Positions 16,832 to 26,084 are shown, counted from the stretch's first letter. The stretch is 64,000 nucleotides of DNA from Streptomyces olivaceus (GCF_000721235.1 NZ_JOFH01000003.1:1-64000), one strand, 5' to 3'. Made by a program: numbers and translations. Notes: generated by a model from the letters alone, not told the origin.

Positions 16832-19800
16832 TCAGCCGAGTTGGACGATGAGGTCGCCGCCCTCGACCTGCTGGACGCGGTTGATGGCGAGCCGGGCCAC
16901 CGTGCCGGACCTGGGTGCGGTGATGGTGGCCTCCATCTTCATCGCCTCGATGGTCGCCACGGTCGCCCCGGCCTCCACCGTGTCGCCCTCGGCGACGGCG
17001 AGGGTCACCACACCGGCGAACGGCGCCGCGACATGCCCCGGGTCGGTGCGGTCCGCCTTCTCGGTGACCGGGACGTCGGAGGCCGCCGACCGGTCGCGGA
17101 CCTGGATGGGACGGAGCTGGCCGTTGAGCGTGGACATCACGGTGCGCATGCCGCGCTCGTCGGCGTCGCCGACCGCCTGCAGCTCGATGAGCAGCCGGAC
17201 GCCGGGCTCCAGGTCGACGGTGTGCTCCTTGTCGGGGCGCAGTCCGTAGAAGAAGTCCTTGCTGTCCAGGACGCTGGTGTCGCCGAAGGAGGCGCGGTGG
17301 GTGTCGAACTCCCGCGCCGGGCCGGGGAACAGCAGCCGGTTGAGGGTGGTCCGGCGCTCCTTGTCCAGCCCGGTGCGGTCGTCGGCGGACAGCTCGGCGA
17401 GGGGCTTGGCCTCGGCGCGCCCGCGCAGCGCCTTGCTGCGGAACGGCTCGGGCCAGCCGCCGGGCGGGGTGCCCAGCTCGCCGCGCAGGAAGCCGACGAC
17501 GGAGTCGGGGATGTCGAAGCGGTCCGGTTCCGCCTCGAACTCCGCGGGGGAGACACCGGCGCCCACCAGGTGCAGGGCCAGGTCGCCGACCACCTTGGAC
17601 GACGGGGTGACCTTGACCAGGCGGCCCAGCATCCGGTCGGCGGCGGCGTACATCGCCTCGATGTCCTCGAAGCGGTCGCCGAGCCCGAGCGCGATGGCCT
17701 GGGTGCGCAGGTTGGAGAGCTGGCCGCCGGGGATCTCGTGGTGGTAGACCCGGCCGGTCGGGGAGGCGAGGCCCGCCTCGAAGGGGGCGTAGACCTTGCG
17801 GACGCTCTCCCAGTACGGCTCCAGGTCGCCGACGGCCTGGAGGTCGAGCCCGGTGGGACGGTCGGTGTGGTCGGTGGCGGCCACGATCGCCGACAGGGAC
17901 GGCTGCGAGGTGGTGCCGGCCATGGACGCCACCGCTCCGTCCACCGCGTCGGCGCCGGCCTGGACCGCGGCCAGGTAGGTGGCGAGCTGGCCGCCGGTGG
18001 TGTCGTGGGTGTGCAGGTGCACCGGGAGGTCGAACTCGCGGCGCAGCGCGGTCACCAGCGTCGCCGCGGCCGGGGCGCGCAGCAGGCCCGCCATGTCCTT
18101 GACGGCCAGCACGTGGGCGCCGGCGTCCACGATCTGCTCGGCGAGCCGCAGGTAGTAGTCGAGGGTGTAGAGCCGCTCGGCGGGGTCGGAGAGGTCGGCG
18201 GTGTAGCAGAGCGCGACCTCGGCGACGGAGGTGCCGGTCTGCCGTACGGCCTCGATGGCGGGCCGCATCTGCTCGACGTCGTTGAGGGCGTCGAAGATGC
18301 GGAAGATGTCTATGCCGGTGGCGGCGGCCTCCTGCACGAAGGCGTCGGTGACCTCGGTGGGGTACGGGGTGTAGCCCACGGTGTTGCGGCCGCGCAGCAG
18401 CATCTGGAGGCAGATGTTGGGCGCGGCCTCGCGCAGCGCGGCGAGCCGCTCCCACGGGTCCTCGGCGAGGAAGCGCAGCGCCACGTCGTAGGTGGCGCCG
18501 CCCCAGCACTCCAGGGACAGCAGCTGGGGCAGGGTCTGGGCGACCACCGGAGCGACGGCCAGCATGTCCTTGGTGCGCACCCGGGTGGCGAGCAGCGACT
18601 GGTGGGCGTCGCGGAAGGTGGTGTCGGTGACGCCGATGGTGGCCGACTCGCGCAGCCGGCGGGCGAAGCCCTCGGGGCCCAGCTCGGTGAGCAACTGCCT
18701 GGATCCGGAGGGGGGTTCGCCGTCGGGCACGGTCGGCAGCTTGGTGAGCGGGTCGATCAGCTCGGGGCGCTCGCCGTGCGGCTTGTTCACGGTCACGTCG
18801 GCGAGGTAGGTCAGCAGCTTGGTACCGCGGTCGGCGGAGTGCCGTGCGGTGAGCAGGTGCGGGCGCTGCTCGATGAACGAGGTGGTGACCCGGCCGGCCT
18901 GGAAGTCCGGGTCGTCGAGGACCGCCTGGAGGAAGGGGATGTTGGTGGAGACCCCGCGGATGCGGAACTCGGCCACGGCGCGCCGGGCCCGGTTCACGGC
19001 GGTGGTGAAGTCCCGTCCCCGGCAGGAGAGTTTGACCAGCATGGAGTCGAAGTGCGCGCTGATCTCCGTACCGGCGTGGGTGGTTCCGCCGTCCAGGCGG
19101 ATGCCGGAGCCGCCGGGCGAGCGGTAGGCGCTGATCCGTCCGGTGTCGGGCCGGAAGCCGTTGGCCGGGTCCTCGGTGGTGATGCGGCACTGGAGTGCGG
19201 CGCCGCGCAGGGTGATGTTCTCCTGCGCGAGCCCGAGGTCGGCCAGTGTCTCGCCGGCGGCGATGCGCAGCTGGGACTGGACGAGGTCGACGTCGGTGAC
19301 CTCCTCGGTCACCGTGTGCTCGACCTGGATGCGCGGGTTCATCTCGATGAAGACGTGGTTGCCGTCGCGGTCGACGAGGAACTCGACGGTGCCCGCGTTG
19401 CGGTAGCCGATCTGCCGGGCGAAGTTCACGGCGTCGGCGCAGATGCGCTCGCGCAGGGCCGGGTCGAGGTTGGGGGCGGGCGCCAGCTCGATCACCTTCT
19501 GGTGGCGGCGCTGCACCGAGCAGTCCCGCTCGAAGAGGTGGAGGACGCCGCCCTCGCCGTCGGCGAGGATCTGCACCTCGATGTGGCGGGGTTCGACGAC
19601 CGCCTTCTCCAGGAAGACCGTGGGGTCGCCGAAGGCGGAGGCGGCCTCGCGGGACGCCGCCTCGATGGCCTCGCGCAGCCGGGCGGGCTCCTCGACGCGC
19701 CGCATGCCGCGGCCGCCGCCGCCGGCGACCGCCTTGACGAACACCGGGAAGCCGACGTCGGCGGCGGCGCGGACCAGTTCGTCCACGTCCGTGGAGGGGG

Positions 19801-20206
19801 CGGAGGAGCCGAGCACCGGTACGCCGGCCTCGCGGGCGGCGGCCACGGCGCGGGCCTTGTTGCCGGTCAGTTCGAGGATCTGGGCGCTGGGTCCGACGAA
19901 GGTGATCCCGGCCTGCTCGCAGGCACGGGCGAGTTCGGGGTTCTCGGACAGGAACCCGTAGCCCGGGTAGACGGCGTCGGCTCCCGCCCGCAGGGCCGCG
20001 TCGACGATCTCCGGCACGGAGAGATACGCGCGCACCGGATGGCCGGGCTCGCCGATCTCGTAGGCCTCGTCGGCCTTGAGCCGGTGCAGCGAGTTGCGGT
20101 CCTCGTGCGGGAAGACGGCGACGGTGCGCGCGCCGAGCTCGTAGCCCGCCCGAAACGCACGGATCGCGATCTCACCGCGGTTGGCGACCAGCACCTTGCG
20201 GAACAT
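16832..20206 (-). CDS. pyc: Pyruvate carboxylase
   Basis: A 1124-residue, single-chain biotin enzyme that carboxylates pyruvate to oxaloacetate for anaplerosis in the cytoplasm. The biotin carboxylase part is residues 1 to about 450 (MFRKVLVANRGEIA, AVAGGGGRGMRRV for ATP, EMNPRIQVEHTVTE). The carboxyltransferase barrel is about 520-810 (TDTTFRDAHQSLLATRVRT). The biotin carrier domain is at the end (IEAMKMEATI; the Lys is the biotinylation site, about residue 1090). Length matches the usual 1120-1180. ATG 20206 begins the standard N terminus. It stands alone as a single-gene unit, and the space upstream is where the IS110 element landed. Confidence 0.95.
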   Translation of the reverse strand: MFRKVLVANRGEIAIRAFRAGYELGARTVAVFPHEDRNSLHRLKADEAYEIGEPGHPVRAYLSVPEIVDAALRAGADAVYPGYGFLSENPELARACEQAGITFVGPSAQILELTGNKARAVAAAREAGVPVLGSSAPSTDVDELVRAAADVGFPVFVKAVAGGGGRGMRRVEEPARLREAIEAASREAASAFGDPTVFLEKAVVEPRHIEVQILADGEGGVLHLFERDCSVQRRHQKVIELAPAPNLDPALRERICADAVNFARQIGYRNAGTVEFLVDRDGNHVFIEMNPRIQVEHTVTEEVTDVDLVQSQLRIAAGETLADLGLAQENITLRGAALQCRITTEDPANGFRPDTGRISAYRSPGGSGIRLDGGTTHAGTEISAHFDSMLVKLSCRGRDFTTAVNRARRAVAEFRIRGVSTNIPFLQAVLDDPDFQAGRVTTSFIEQRPHLLTARHSADRGTKLLTYLADVTVNKPHGERPELIDPLTKLPTVPDGEPPSGSRQLLTELGPEGFARRLRESATIGVTDTTFRDAHQSLLATRVRTKDMLAVAPVVAQTLPQLLSLECWGGATYDVALRFLAEDPWERLAALREAAPNICLQMLLRGRNTVGYTPYPTEVTDAFVQEAAATGIDIFRIFDALNDVEQMRPAIEAVRQTGTSVAEVALCYTADLSDPAERLYTLDYYLRLAEQIVDAGAHVLAVKDMAGLLRAPAAATLVTALRREFDLPVHLHTHDTTGGQLATYLAAVQAGADAVDGAVASMAGTTSQPSLSAIVAATDHTDRPTGLDLQAVGDLEPYWESVRKVYAPFEAGLASPTGRVYHHEIPGGQLSNLRTQAIALGLGDRFEDIEAMYAAADRMLGRLVKVTPSSKVVGDLALHLVGAGVSPAEFEAEPDRFDIPDSVVGFLRGELGTPPGGWPEPFRSKALRGRAEAKPLAELSADDRTGLDKERRTTLNRLLFPGPAREFDTHRASFGDTSVLDSKDFFYGLRPDKEHTVDLEPGVRLLIELQAVGDADERGMRTVMSTLNGQLRPIQVRDRSAASDVPVTEKADRTDPGHVAAPFAGVVTLAVAEGDTVEAGATVATIEAMKMEATITAPRSGTVARLAINRVQQVEGGDLIVQLG

Positions 20207-20299
20207 TCTTGATCCCTTCAGCCTGCCGGGTGACCTGACCATGGTGTCGGCGCCGCCCGCGCTACGCCATGTGAGCCGGGCCACTCCCCCCCCCGTTAC

Positions 20300-20532
20300 C
20301 TTTTTCGTGGCCCCGCAATGGGGCTACCGGCCTTCGGGTCCGGCATGACTTCCCCCCCCCTTGTTGTCCATGATCCGGGGGGTGGTGTCACCGGGCCCGG
20401 AGGCATCGACGGACCGCTGATGAGGGGCTTGAGCACCGGCTTCACCCAGGCTGGAAGAGCTCTCCGTAACGTGGATGTGGCAGCTCGGTGCCCAGGCAAG
20501 GCCGGACGAAAGCGTGATGGAGAGGCCTGCAC
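20300..20532 (+). ncRNA. Possible bridge-RNA region of the IS110 element
   Basis: The 5' non-coding end of IS110 elements is now known to encode a structured bridge RNA that guides target choice. This stretch is GC-rich with several possible stems, for example gcccc/ggggc at 20310-20324 and short ccgg-paired hairpins around 20327-20343. I see the position and the potential for structure only; the two guide loops could not be identified by eye. Confidence 0.35.
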
Positions 20533-21738
20533 GTGATCGACACCGGCGACATCGACGTCTTCCTCGGCCTGGACGTCGGCAAGGGCGAACACCACGCCAC
20601 CGCCGTCACCCCGGCCGGAAAGAAGGCGTTCGACAAACGCCTGCCCAACACCGAACCCAAGCTCCGCGAGCTGTTCGCCAAACTCCAGGCCAAGCACGGA
20701 ACGGTGCTGGTCGTGGTCGACCAGCCGGCCTCGATCGGCGCCCTGCCGCTGGCCGTCGCGCGGGACATGGGCTGCCCGGTCGCCTACTTGCCGGGGCTGA
20801 CGATGCGGCGGATCGCCGACCTCTACCCGGGCGAGGCCAAGACCGACGCGAGAGACGCGTTCATCATCGCGGACGCGGCCCGCGCGATGCCGCACACGCT
20901 GCGGGCGATCGACGGCGAGGACGAGACGATCGCCGAGCTGGAGATGATCGTCGGGTTCGACGACGACCTCGCCGGCGAGGCCACCCGCGTCGCCAACCGG
21001 CTGCACGGCCTGCTGACCCAGATCCATCCGTCGCTGGAACGGATCCTGGGACCGCGGTTGCAGCACCCTGCCGTCCTGGCCTTGCTGGAGCGGTTCGGCT
21101 CACCGGCACAGATACGCAAGGCGGGCCGTCGGCGGCTGGTCACGCTGCTGCGGCCGAAGGCGCCGAGGATGGCCGAGCGGCTGGTCGAGGAGATCTTCGC
21201 CGCGCTGGACGAGCAGACCGTCACCGTTCCGGGGACCGAGGCGGCCGCGCTGATCGTCCCGAGCCTAGCCGCCTCCCTGACGGCTGTCCTTGACCAGCGG
21301 AAACTGCTGGCCGGGCGGATCGAGGAACTGCTGGAGGACCACCCTCTTTCGAAGGTCCTGACGTCCATGCCGGGCGTCGGCGTCAGGACCGGAGCCAGGA
21401 TCCTGATCGAGATTGGCGACGGCAGCACCTTCCCGACCGCCGGCCACCTCGCCGCCTACGCAGGACTCGCACCCGCGACCCGCAGTTCTGGGTCGTCGAT
21501 CCGCGGTGAACAGCCCTCCCGGAGAGGAAAAAAGCAGCTCAAACGGGCCTTCTTCCTCTCCGCGTTCGCCGCTCTGGGTGACCCGGCATCGCGGGCCTAC
21601 TACGACAAGAAGATCGCCCAGGGCAAGCACCACACCCAGGCCCTGCTCTGCCTCGCCCGCCGCAGGGCCGACGTCCTGTTCGCGATGCTCCGCGACGGAA
21701 CCTTCTATGCACCGCAGCCGTCGGCCGCAGTCACCTGA
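20533..21738 (+). CDS. IS110-family transposase (DEDD recombinase)
   Basis: A 401-residue recombinase. The N-terminal RuvC-like DEDD domain shows FLGLDVGKGEHHATAV (first Asp), VVVDQPASIG, and GEAKTDARDAFIIADAAR (last two acidic residues). The C-terminal Tnp20 domain has LTSMPGVGVRTGARIL, AGHLAAYAGLAPATRSSGSS and RRGKKQLKRAFFLSAF, where the catalytic Ser lies. Length is normal for the family and there is no frameshift, so the protein is probably active. GTG 20533 is used; GGAG lies about 10 nt upstream. The last three codons overlap the stop of the opposite gene. Confidence 0.93.
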   Translation: MIDTGDIDVFLGLDVGKGEHHATAVTPAGKKAFDKRLPNTEPKLRELFAKLQAKHGTVLVVVDQPASIGALPLAVARDMGCPVAYLPGLTMRRIADLYPGEAKTDARDAFIIADAARAMPHTLRAIDGEDETIAELEMIVGFDDDLAGEATRVANRLHGLLTQIHPSLERILGPRLQHPAVLALLERFGSPAQIRKAGRRRLVTLLRPKAPRMAERLVEEIFAALDEQTVTVPGTEAAALIVPSLAASLTAVLDQRKLLAGRIEELLEDHPLSKVLTSMPGVGVRTGARILIEIGDGSTFPTAGHLAAYAGLAPATRSSGSSIRGEQPSRRGKKQLKRAFFLSAFAALGDPASRAYYDKKIAQGKHHTQALLCLARRRADVLFAMLRDGTFYAPQPSAAVT

Positions 21739-22216
21739 CCCGCTGGTCTGCGAGGAGGACGACTCGATCGGCCTCGACGTCGAAGCCGATCACCGGATGG
21801 CCATCGTCGCCCTCCGGGTCCATCAGCACGGGCTTGCCCAGCCGTCGGCCGATCTCCCGGAGGAAGTCGCAGAACACATCCAGTCGCTCCTGGCCCTGCA
21901 ACTCCCGCAGGTCGACGTCGAAGTCGACTTCATCGGCAGCATGGAAGCGGAAGATCGCCAATACATCTGCAGTCGGCCAGACCCGCAGGTCCGGGCACTC
22001 GGCATCCGCCGGGCGGGATAGCACGGGCTCCGCCCGGGGCACTGGAAGCACCGTCTCTCCCTCGGAGTACTGGCGCTTCCAGCCCTTCTCCACGACAAGA
22101 TCAAGGACCGCCTGCCAGTCCTCCACCGAGGCATCCGGGACACGCACGTCCGGCAGCGACCCCATCAAGTCCGGATCGAAGAAGCACTTCACGTCATCCC
22201 ACAGCAGATCAGCCAC
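21731..22216 (-). CDS. Hypothetical protein whose 3' end touches the IS110 element
   Basis: A 161-residue acidic protein with no signal peptide. Blocks include LWDDVKCFFDPDLMGSLPDV, VEDWQAVLDLVVEKGWKRQY and DVDLRELQGQERLDVF. GTG 22216 is preferred to the longer frame, which starts in non-coding-like sequence; an internal ATG (MGSLPDV) is the alternative. I recognise no family, though the pattern looks like proteins that sit beside immunity or toxin-neutralising genes. Its stop codon lies inside the transposase C terminus on the other strand, so the original C terminus may have been replaced when the element inserted. Confidence 0.6.
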   Translation of the reverse strand: MADLLWDDVKCFFDPDLMGSLPDVRVPDASVEDWQAVLDLVVEKGWKRQYSEGETVLPVPRAEPVLSRPADAECPDLRVWPTADVLAIFRFHAADEVDFDVDLRELQGQERLDVFCDFLREIGRRLGKPVLMDPEGDDGHPVIGFDVEADRVVLLADQRVR

Positions 22217-22563
22217 CCCGCCATGCTGCCCCGGCTCACCGACTCGACGCACCCCCCGTTTCCCTTGACCAAAGACATAGGGGCACCCCCCCCTCGCACA
22301 GCCGGGTCCGGAGGTCGGCGCCGGGCGCCGCTCCCCCGTTCTCCTCTCCTTCTTTCCTCTGCCCCGCGACGGGTCGGTCACCTCAGCGGACTTTGGCGGC
22401 TCTTTTAAGGCTTTCTGAAGTTGACCTTCGAACGCCCGTTTCACCCCTGAGGCGTTCTAGGCTCTCGAACGCCCCCCACGGTCCCGGTGGGCGCGGGAGA
22501 GCGTCCACCGGGGACGGGTACGGGGGTTTCGCCAGCCGACAGACAAGCCGAGGTGTCCTGCGT
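22217..22563 (+). promoter_or_regulatory. Gene-free space upstream of the CAP-domain gene
   Basis: The 347 bases hold no convincing gene. A CT-rich stretch (about 22330-22375) is followed by AT-richer sequence (about 22390-22460) containing TTGACC at 22418-22423, which may carry the promoter for the CAP-domain gene. No −10 at good spacing was found. Confidence 0.3.
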
Positions 22564-23439
22564 ATGGGTTCCCGCCGAGCCGCCCGCCCGTCCCGCTCCC
22601 ACGCCCGCCCCCGCGGCGGGCTCAGGAGCCGCGGTGCCGCGCTGGCGCTGGGCGCCGTCGCCGTGACGGCGGGTGTCGGGATCACGCTGGCGGTCACCGA
22701 CGGCGACGACGGCGGTTCCGCGGACCGGGTCGTCGCGGACTCCGCCGGCCGGACGCCGAACACCGAGGACGCGGCGGGCGGCGCGGCGCCCCTGACGTCC
22801 CCGTCGGCGAGCCCGAGCACGTCGGCGAGCGCCTCACCGAGCAGAAGCGCCGAGCCGAGCAGGACGCCTGAGAAGTCGGCGAGCCCGACCGCCGCGCCCA
22901 AGGCGCCCGCGTCGAGCGCTCCGGTGAAGGCGGCCCCGAAGAGCGGCGACGACAGCCCGTCGGGCGGTGGCGGGGGCGGCGGCGCGGGGTCGGGCTCCGG
23001 TTCCGGATCGGGCTCCGGCTCGGGATCCGGCTCCGGAAGCGGCTCCGGCGCGTCGGGCGGGCCCGAGGCACAGGTCCTCGCGCTGGTGAACGAGGAACGG
23101 GCCGACGCGGGCTGCGCGCCGGTCACCGCGAACGACAGGCTGACCCGGGCCGCCGACGACTACAGCGACGTCATGGCGGGCAGCGGCGTGATGTCCCACA
23201 CCGGCCCCGACGGCTCCACCATGGCGAGCCGGGTCGAGGCCGCCGGTTACCAGTGGTCGACGCTCGGCGAGAACATAGCCCGGGGCCAGGCGGACGCGGC
23301 CTCGGTGATGAACTCCTGGATGAACAGCGAGGGCCACCGCGCGAACATACTGAACTGCTCCTTCAAGGAACTGGGCGTCGGCGTCCACTTCGGCGACGGC
23401 GGCCCGTGGTGGACCCAGGACTTCGGCACGGGCCGCTGA
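22564..23439 (+). CDS. Secreted CAP-domain (SCP/PR-1-like) protein
   Basis: A 291-residue exported protein. The N terminus is very Arg-rich (GSRRAARPSRSHARPRGG) and leads into a hydrophobic signal or anchor (AALALGAVAVTAGVGITLAV, about 25-44). A long Ser/Ala/Pro linker and a Gly-Ser dipeptide run (about 150-165) follow. The C-terminal CAP domain (about 172-291) has VLALVNEERADAGCAPV, VMSHTGPDGSTMASRV, LGENIARG and GHRANILNCSFKELGVG, including the His and Glu of the CAP cavity. Bacterial CAP proteins of this type are extracellular and of uncertain activity. ATG 22564 chosen for the signal peptide. Confidence 0.85.
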   Translation: MGSRRAARPSRSHARPRGGLRSRGAALALGAVAVTAGVGITLAVTDGDDGGSADRVVADSAGRTPNTEDAAGGAAPLTSPSASPSTSASASPSRSAEPSRTPEKSASPTAAPKAPASSAPVKAAPKSGDDSPSGGGGGGGAGSGSGSGSGSGSGSGSGSGSGASGGPEAQVLALVNEERADAGCAPVTANDRLTRAADDYSDVMAGSGVMSHTGPDGSTMASRVEAAGYQWSTLGENIARGQADAASVMNSWMNSEGHRANILNCSFKELGVGVHFGDGGPWWTQDFGTGR

Positions 23440-23463
23440 AGCCCCCCGCCAGCCCGGGGTCCG

Positions 23464-24786
23464 TCAGCGGCGGGCGCTCCCGGGGCCCTCGGCCAGCGCG
23501 AACGACACCCGCACCCGGGCGCCGCCCAGCGGCGCGCGGGTGATCGTCAGTTCCCCGTCGGCCGCGCGGGCCGCCCGGGCCACGATGTCCAGGCCGAGCC
23601 CCGTGGAACCGCCGACGCTGACGCCGCGGGTGAGCGCCGCGTCGGGGTCCGCCACGCCCGGCCCGGCGTCGTCGACGGTGAGGACCACGTGCCGGTCCTG
23701 CCGTTCCACCCGGACGACGAAGCGGGTGCCGTGCGGGGTGTGCCGGAAGACGTTGCCGATCAGGGCGTCGACGACGGCCGCGAGGTCGTCCTCGGAAAAG
23801 GCGACGGGGGTCGGACGCGGGGTGAAGGAACGCTCGCACAGGCGCTCCTGCTGGGTGGCGAGGACCGTCCAGAAGTCCAGGCGCAGGGCGACGACCTCGG
23901 CGACGTCGCAGGGCTTGCCCGCGCCCGCCGCCGCGCCGCCCGGGTGGGCGGAGGCCAGGGGCGTGCGCGCCGCCGCGATGATCGAGTCCAGCTCGCTCTC
24001 CAGCTGGCCCGCCGCTTCGGTGACCCGCCGGGCGCTCGGGGTCGCGCCCATCCGGTCGGCCTCCAGGTAGAGGGCGGTCAGCGGGGTCCGCAGGCGGTGC
24101 GAGAGGTCGGCGACCAGTTCGCGTTCGACGGCGAGCAGGTCGACGACCCGGTCGGCCATGGTGTTGAACGCCACTCCGGCCTCCTGCAGCTCGGGCGGCC
24201 CGTCCGGCCGCACCCGTACGTCGAGGTCGCCGGAGCCGAGGGCGAGGGAGGCGCGTTTGAGGCCGCGCGAGGAGCGGACCACGCGGGCGCCGAGCCGGTC
24301 GGCGACGAGCACCGAGCCGCCGACCAGGCCGACGGCGAGCAGGGCCATCACGCCCCAGGAGGCGGCGACGCCCCGGGTGAGGTCGGCGGCGGGCACATGG
24401 GCCTCGACGACCGCGACCCTCTCGCCCCGCAGGACGACGGGCTGGAGGTAGACCCAGCCGTCGTCCGTGTCCACGGCGAGCGTCTCGCGCCCCCGTACGG
24501 CCCGGTCGAGCGCGTCCTTGGGCGCGTGCGGGGTGCCGACGAGGCCGCCGTCGGGCAGGCGCACCGCGAGCTGGTCCGCGGAGCCGAGCTCGGTGACCGC
24601 CTGCTGCACGTCGGCGCGCCGGGTGGTGAGCGCGAGCACCGGGGACAGGGCCGCGGCGCGCTGTTCGGCGGCCGTGGTGACCCGGTCCCGGGCCTGTTCG
24701 CGCACGAGGAGGGCGAGCGGGACGAGGAACGACAGCGCCACCATCGAGGTGACGGCCAGGGCGATCCCGGCCAGGGCACGTCTCAT
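23464..24786 (-). CDS. Two-component sensor histidine kinase
   Basis: A 440-residue membrane sensor kinase. The first membrane segment is residues 3-28 (ALAGIALAVTSMVALSFLVPLALLV). An extracellular sensing region follows to about 150, then a second segment (WGVMALLAVGLVGGSVLVA), a HAMP linker, the H box DLSHRLRTPLTALYLEADRM (phospho-accepting His), N box ALIGNVFRHTP, and G boxes VDDAGPGVADP and GSTGLGLDIVARAA. It starts inside the stop region of the response-regulator gene (4-nt overlap), so the pair is translationally coupled. Signal unknown. ATG 24786. Confidence 0.92.
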   Translation of the reverse strand: MRRALAGIALAVTSMVALSFLVPLALLVREQARDRVTTAAEQRAAALSPVLALTTRRADVQQAVTELGSADQLAVRLPDGGLVGTPHAPKDALDRAVRGRETLAVDTDDGWVYLQPVVLRGERVAVVEAHVPAADLTRGVAASWGVMALLAVGLVGGSVLVADRLGARVVRSSRGLKRASLALGSGDLDVRVRPDGPPELQEAGVAFNTMADRVVDLLAVERELVADLSHRLRTPLTALYLEADRMGATPSARRVTEAAGQLESELDSIIAAARTPLASAHPGGAAAGAGKPCDVAEVVALRLDFWTVLATQQERLCERSFTPRPTPVAFSEDDLAAVVDALIGNVFRHTPHGTRFVVRVERQDRHVVLTVDDAGPGVADPDAALTRGVSVGGSTGLGLDIVARAARAADGELTITRAPLGGARVRVSFALAEGPGSARR

Positions 24787-25472
24787 GGCGAGCTGACCAG
24801 TTTGATGCCTATCCCGCGCACCGTGTGCAGGTAGCGGGGCTTGCGGGCCTTCTCGCCCATCTTCCGGCGGAGCGCGGAGAGGTGGACGTCCACCGTCTGG
24901 TCCTCGACGTACGGCTGCTGCCACACCTCGGCGAGTATGCGCTGCCGGGACAGCACCTGGTCGGCGTTGGCGGCCAGGTAGGACAGGAGATCGAACTCGC
25001 GCCGTGTGAGGGGGAGTTCGCGGCCCGCCAGATGCGCGGTGCGGGCGGTGGGGTCGATGCGCAGGTCGGCGACCTGGAGGACCGGGCGCCGCGCGGCCCG
25101 TACGTCGTCGGGCACGGAGCGTCGCAGCACGGCGGCGAGCCGGGCCGCGAGCTGGCCGCCGGAGAACGGCTTGACCAGGTAGTCGTCGGCTCCCGCGTTG
25201 AGCAGCCGGATGATCTCGGTCTCGTCGTCGCGTGCGGTGGCGACCAGGACCGGGACCCGGGAGACGCCCCGGATCATCCGCAGCACGTCGAGCCCGTCGA
25301 GGTCGGGCAGCCCGAGGTCGAGCACGACGATGTCCGGCGGGCTCCGGGTGACGGCGCGCAGCCCCTCGAAACCCTGGTGCGCGGTCTGCACCGCGTAGCC
25401 GTGCCCGGTCAGGACCTCGATCAGCGCGGCCCGGATCACGGGGTCGTCCTCGACGACAAGTACGGAGGCCAT
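24783..25472 (-). CDS. OmpR/PhoB-type response regulator
   Basis: A 229-residue DNA-binding regulator. The receiver domain has the acidic pocket EDD, phospho-acceptor Asp in VLDLGLPDLDG, and Lys in DDYLVKPFSGG. The winged-helix output domain has ELPLTRREFDLLSYLAANA and VDVHLSALRRKMG plus YLHTVRGIGIKL, which mark the OmpR family. It is the first gene of the pair with the downstream histidine kinase. A divergent membrane-protein gene starts 37 nt away, so the two units share one control region. ATG 25472. Confidence 0.93.
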   Translation of the reverse strand: MASVLVVEDDPVIRAALIEVLTGHGYAVQTAHQGFEGLRAVTRSPPDIVVLDLGLPDLDGLDVLRMIRGVSRVPVLVATARDDETEIIRLLNAGADDYLVKPFSGGQLAARLAAVLRRSVPDDVRAARRPVLQVADLRIDPTARTAHLAGRELPLTRREFDLLSYLAANADQVLSRQRILAEVWQQPYVEDQTVDVHLSALRRKMGEKARKPRYLHTVRGIGIKLVSSP

Positions 25473-25508
25473 GGGCAGGCACGTTAGCCGGTCCGTCACT
25501 ATGGTGTC

Positions 25509-26084
25509 GTGTCCCGCCTCCTGCGCTACCTGATCATCTGGCTGTCGTGCACGGCGGCCAGTGTCACGGCCGTCATCCTGACGATCCACTTCGTCCTGGG
25601 TTCGACCCGGCCGACGGCACCGGTCGCGCAGTCGGCCCCGGAACTCCCCGCCTCGCCCGCACCGACTTCGTCCGGCCCCGCTAGCCCCTCCCCCAGCCCG
25701 TCGCCGGCCACCGGGCCGGCCAGTCCGAGCCCGGCGCCGGCCCGGACCAGCGAGCGGCCGCCGGAGCCGAGTCCGACACCGACGCCCAGCGCCCGCACCG
25801 ACCGTCCGCAGCCGTCGTCGGGCGGCGGCGACCCGGCGGCGTGCGAGGAGGGCGGGGCCGGGGCCTTCACGGTGCCGTCGGAGGGCGGCAAGGCGACCGT
25901 GCGGTTCGGAGGCGACGGGGTGTGCCTGGTCTCCGCGGTACCGGACCAGGGCTTCACCGTGAGCACCGAGCAGGAGGAGCCGAAGACGCTGACGGTCACG
26001 TTCTCGGCGAGCCGCCACCGCTCGGAGATCACGGCGACGACGGAGCCGCAGAGCCGGGCCGACGTCAAGGAGGTGTCGTGGTGA
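25509..26084 (+). CDS. Membrane-anchored Ser/Pro-rich protein of unknown function
   Basis: A 191-residue protein with one N-terminal membrane segment (LIIWLSCTAASVTAVILTIHFVL, about 8-30), a long Ser/Pro/Ala-rich extracellular stalk (about 35-115) and a small C-terminal domain beginning CEEGGAGAFTVPSEGGKATVRFG, with one more Cys later (DGVCLVS) that may form a disulfide. It is divergent from the response regulator and could be controlled by it or feed its sensor; this is inference from position. GTG 25509. No known family recognised. Confidence 0.7.
   Translation: MSRLLRYLIIWLSCTAASVTAVILTIHFVLGSTRPTAPVAQSAPELPASPAPTSSGPASPSPSPSPATGPASPSPAPARTSERPPEPSPTPTPSARTDRPQPSSGGGDPAACEEGGAGAFTVPSEGGKATVRFGGDGVCLVSAVPDQGFTVSTEQEEPKTLTVTFSASRHRSEITATTEPQSRADVKEVSW

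Larger units (their letters stand above)
20300..21745 (+). mobile_element. IS110-family insertion sequence (ends approximate)
   Basis: One DEDD transposase gene preceded by about 230 non-coding bases. This one-sided layout is typical of the IS110 family, which lacks terminal inverted repeats and usually makes no target duplication. I could not fix either end: two runs of nine C (20286-20294 and 20352-20360) lie near the left side, and the right end is probably just after the transposase stop, because the neighbouring minus-strand gene reads into its last codons. Insertion was between pyruvate carboxylase and the hypothetical gene at 21731-22216. Confidence 0.6.

Noticed and set aside
16718..20212. 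1164-codon plus-strand frame opposite pyruvate carboxylase
   Set aside because: It mirrors a complete pyruvate carboxylase on the other strand; GC-rich third positions keep the complementary frame free of stops.
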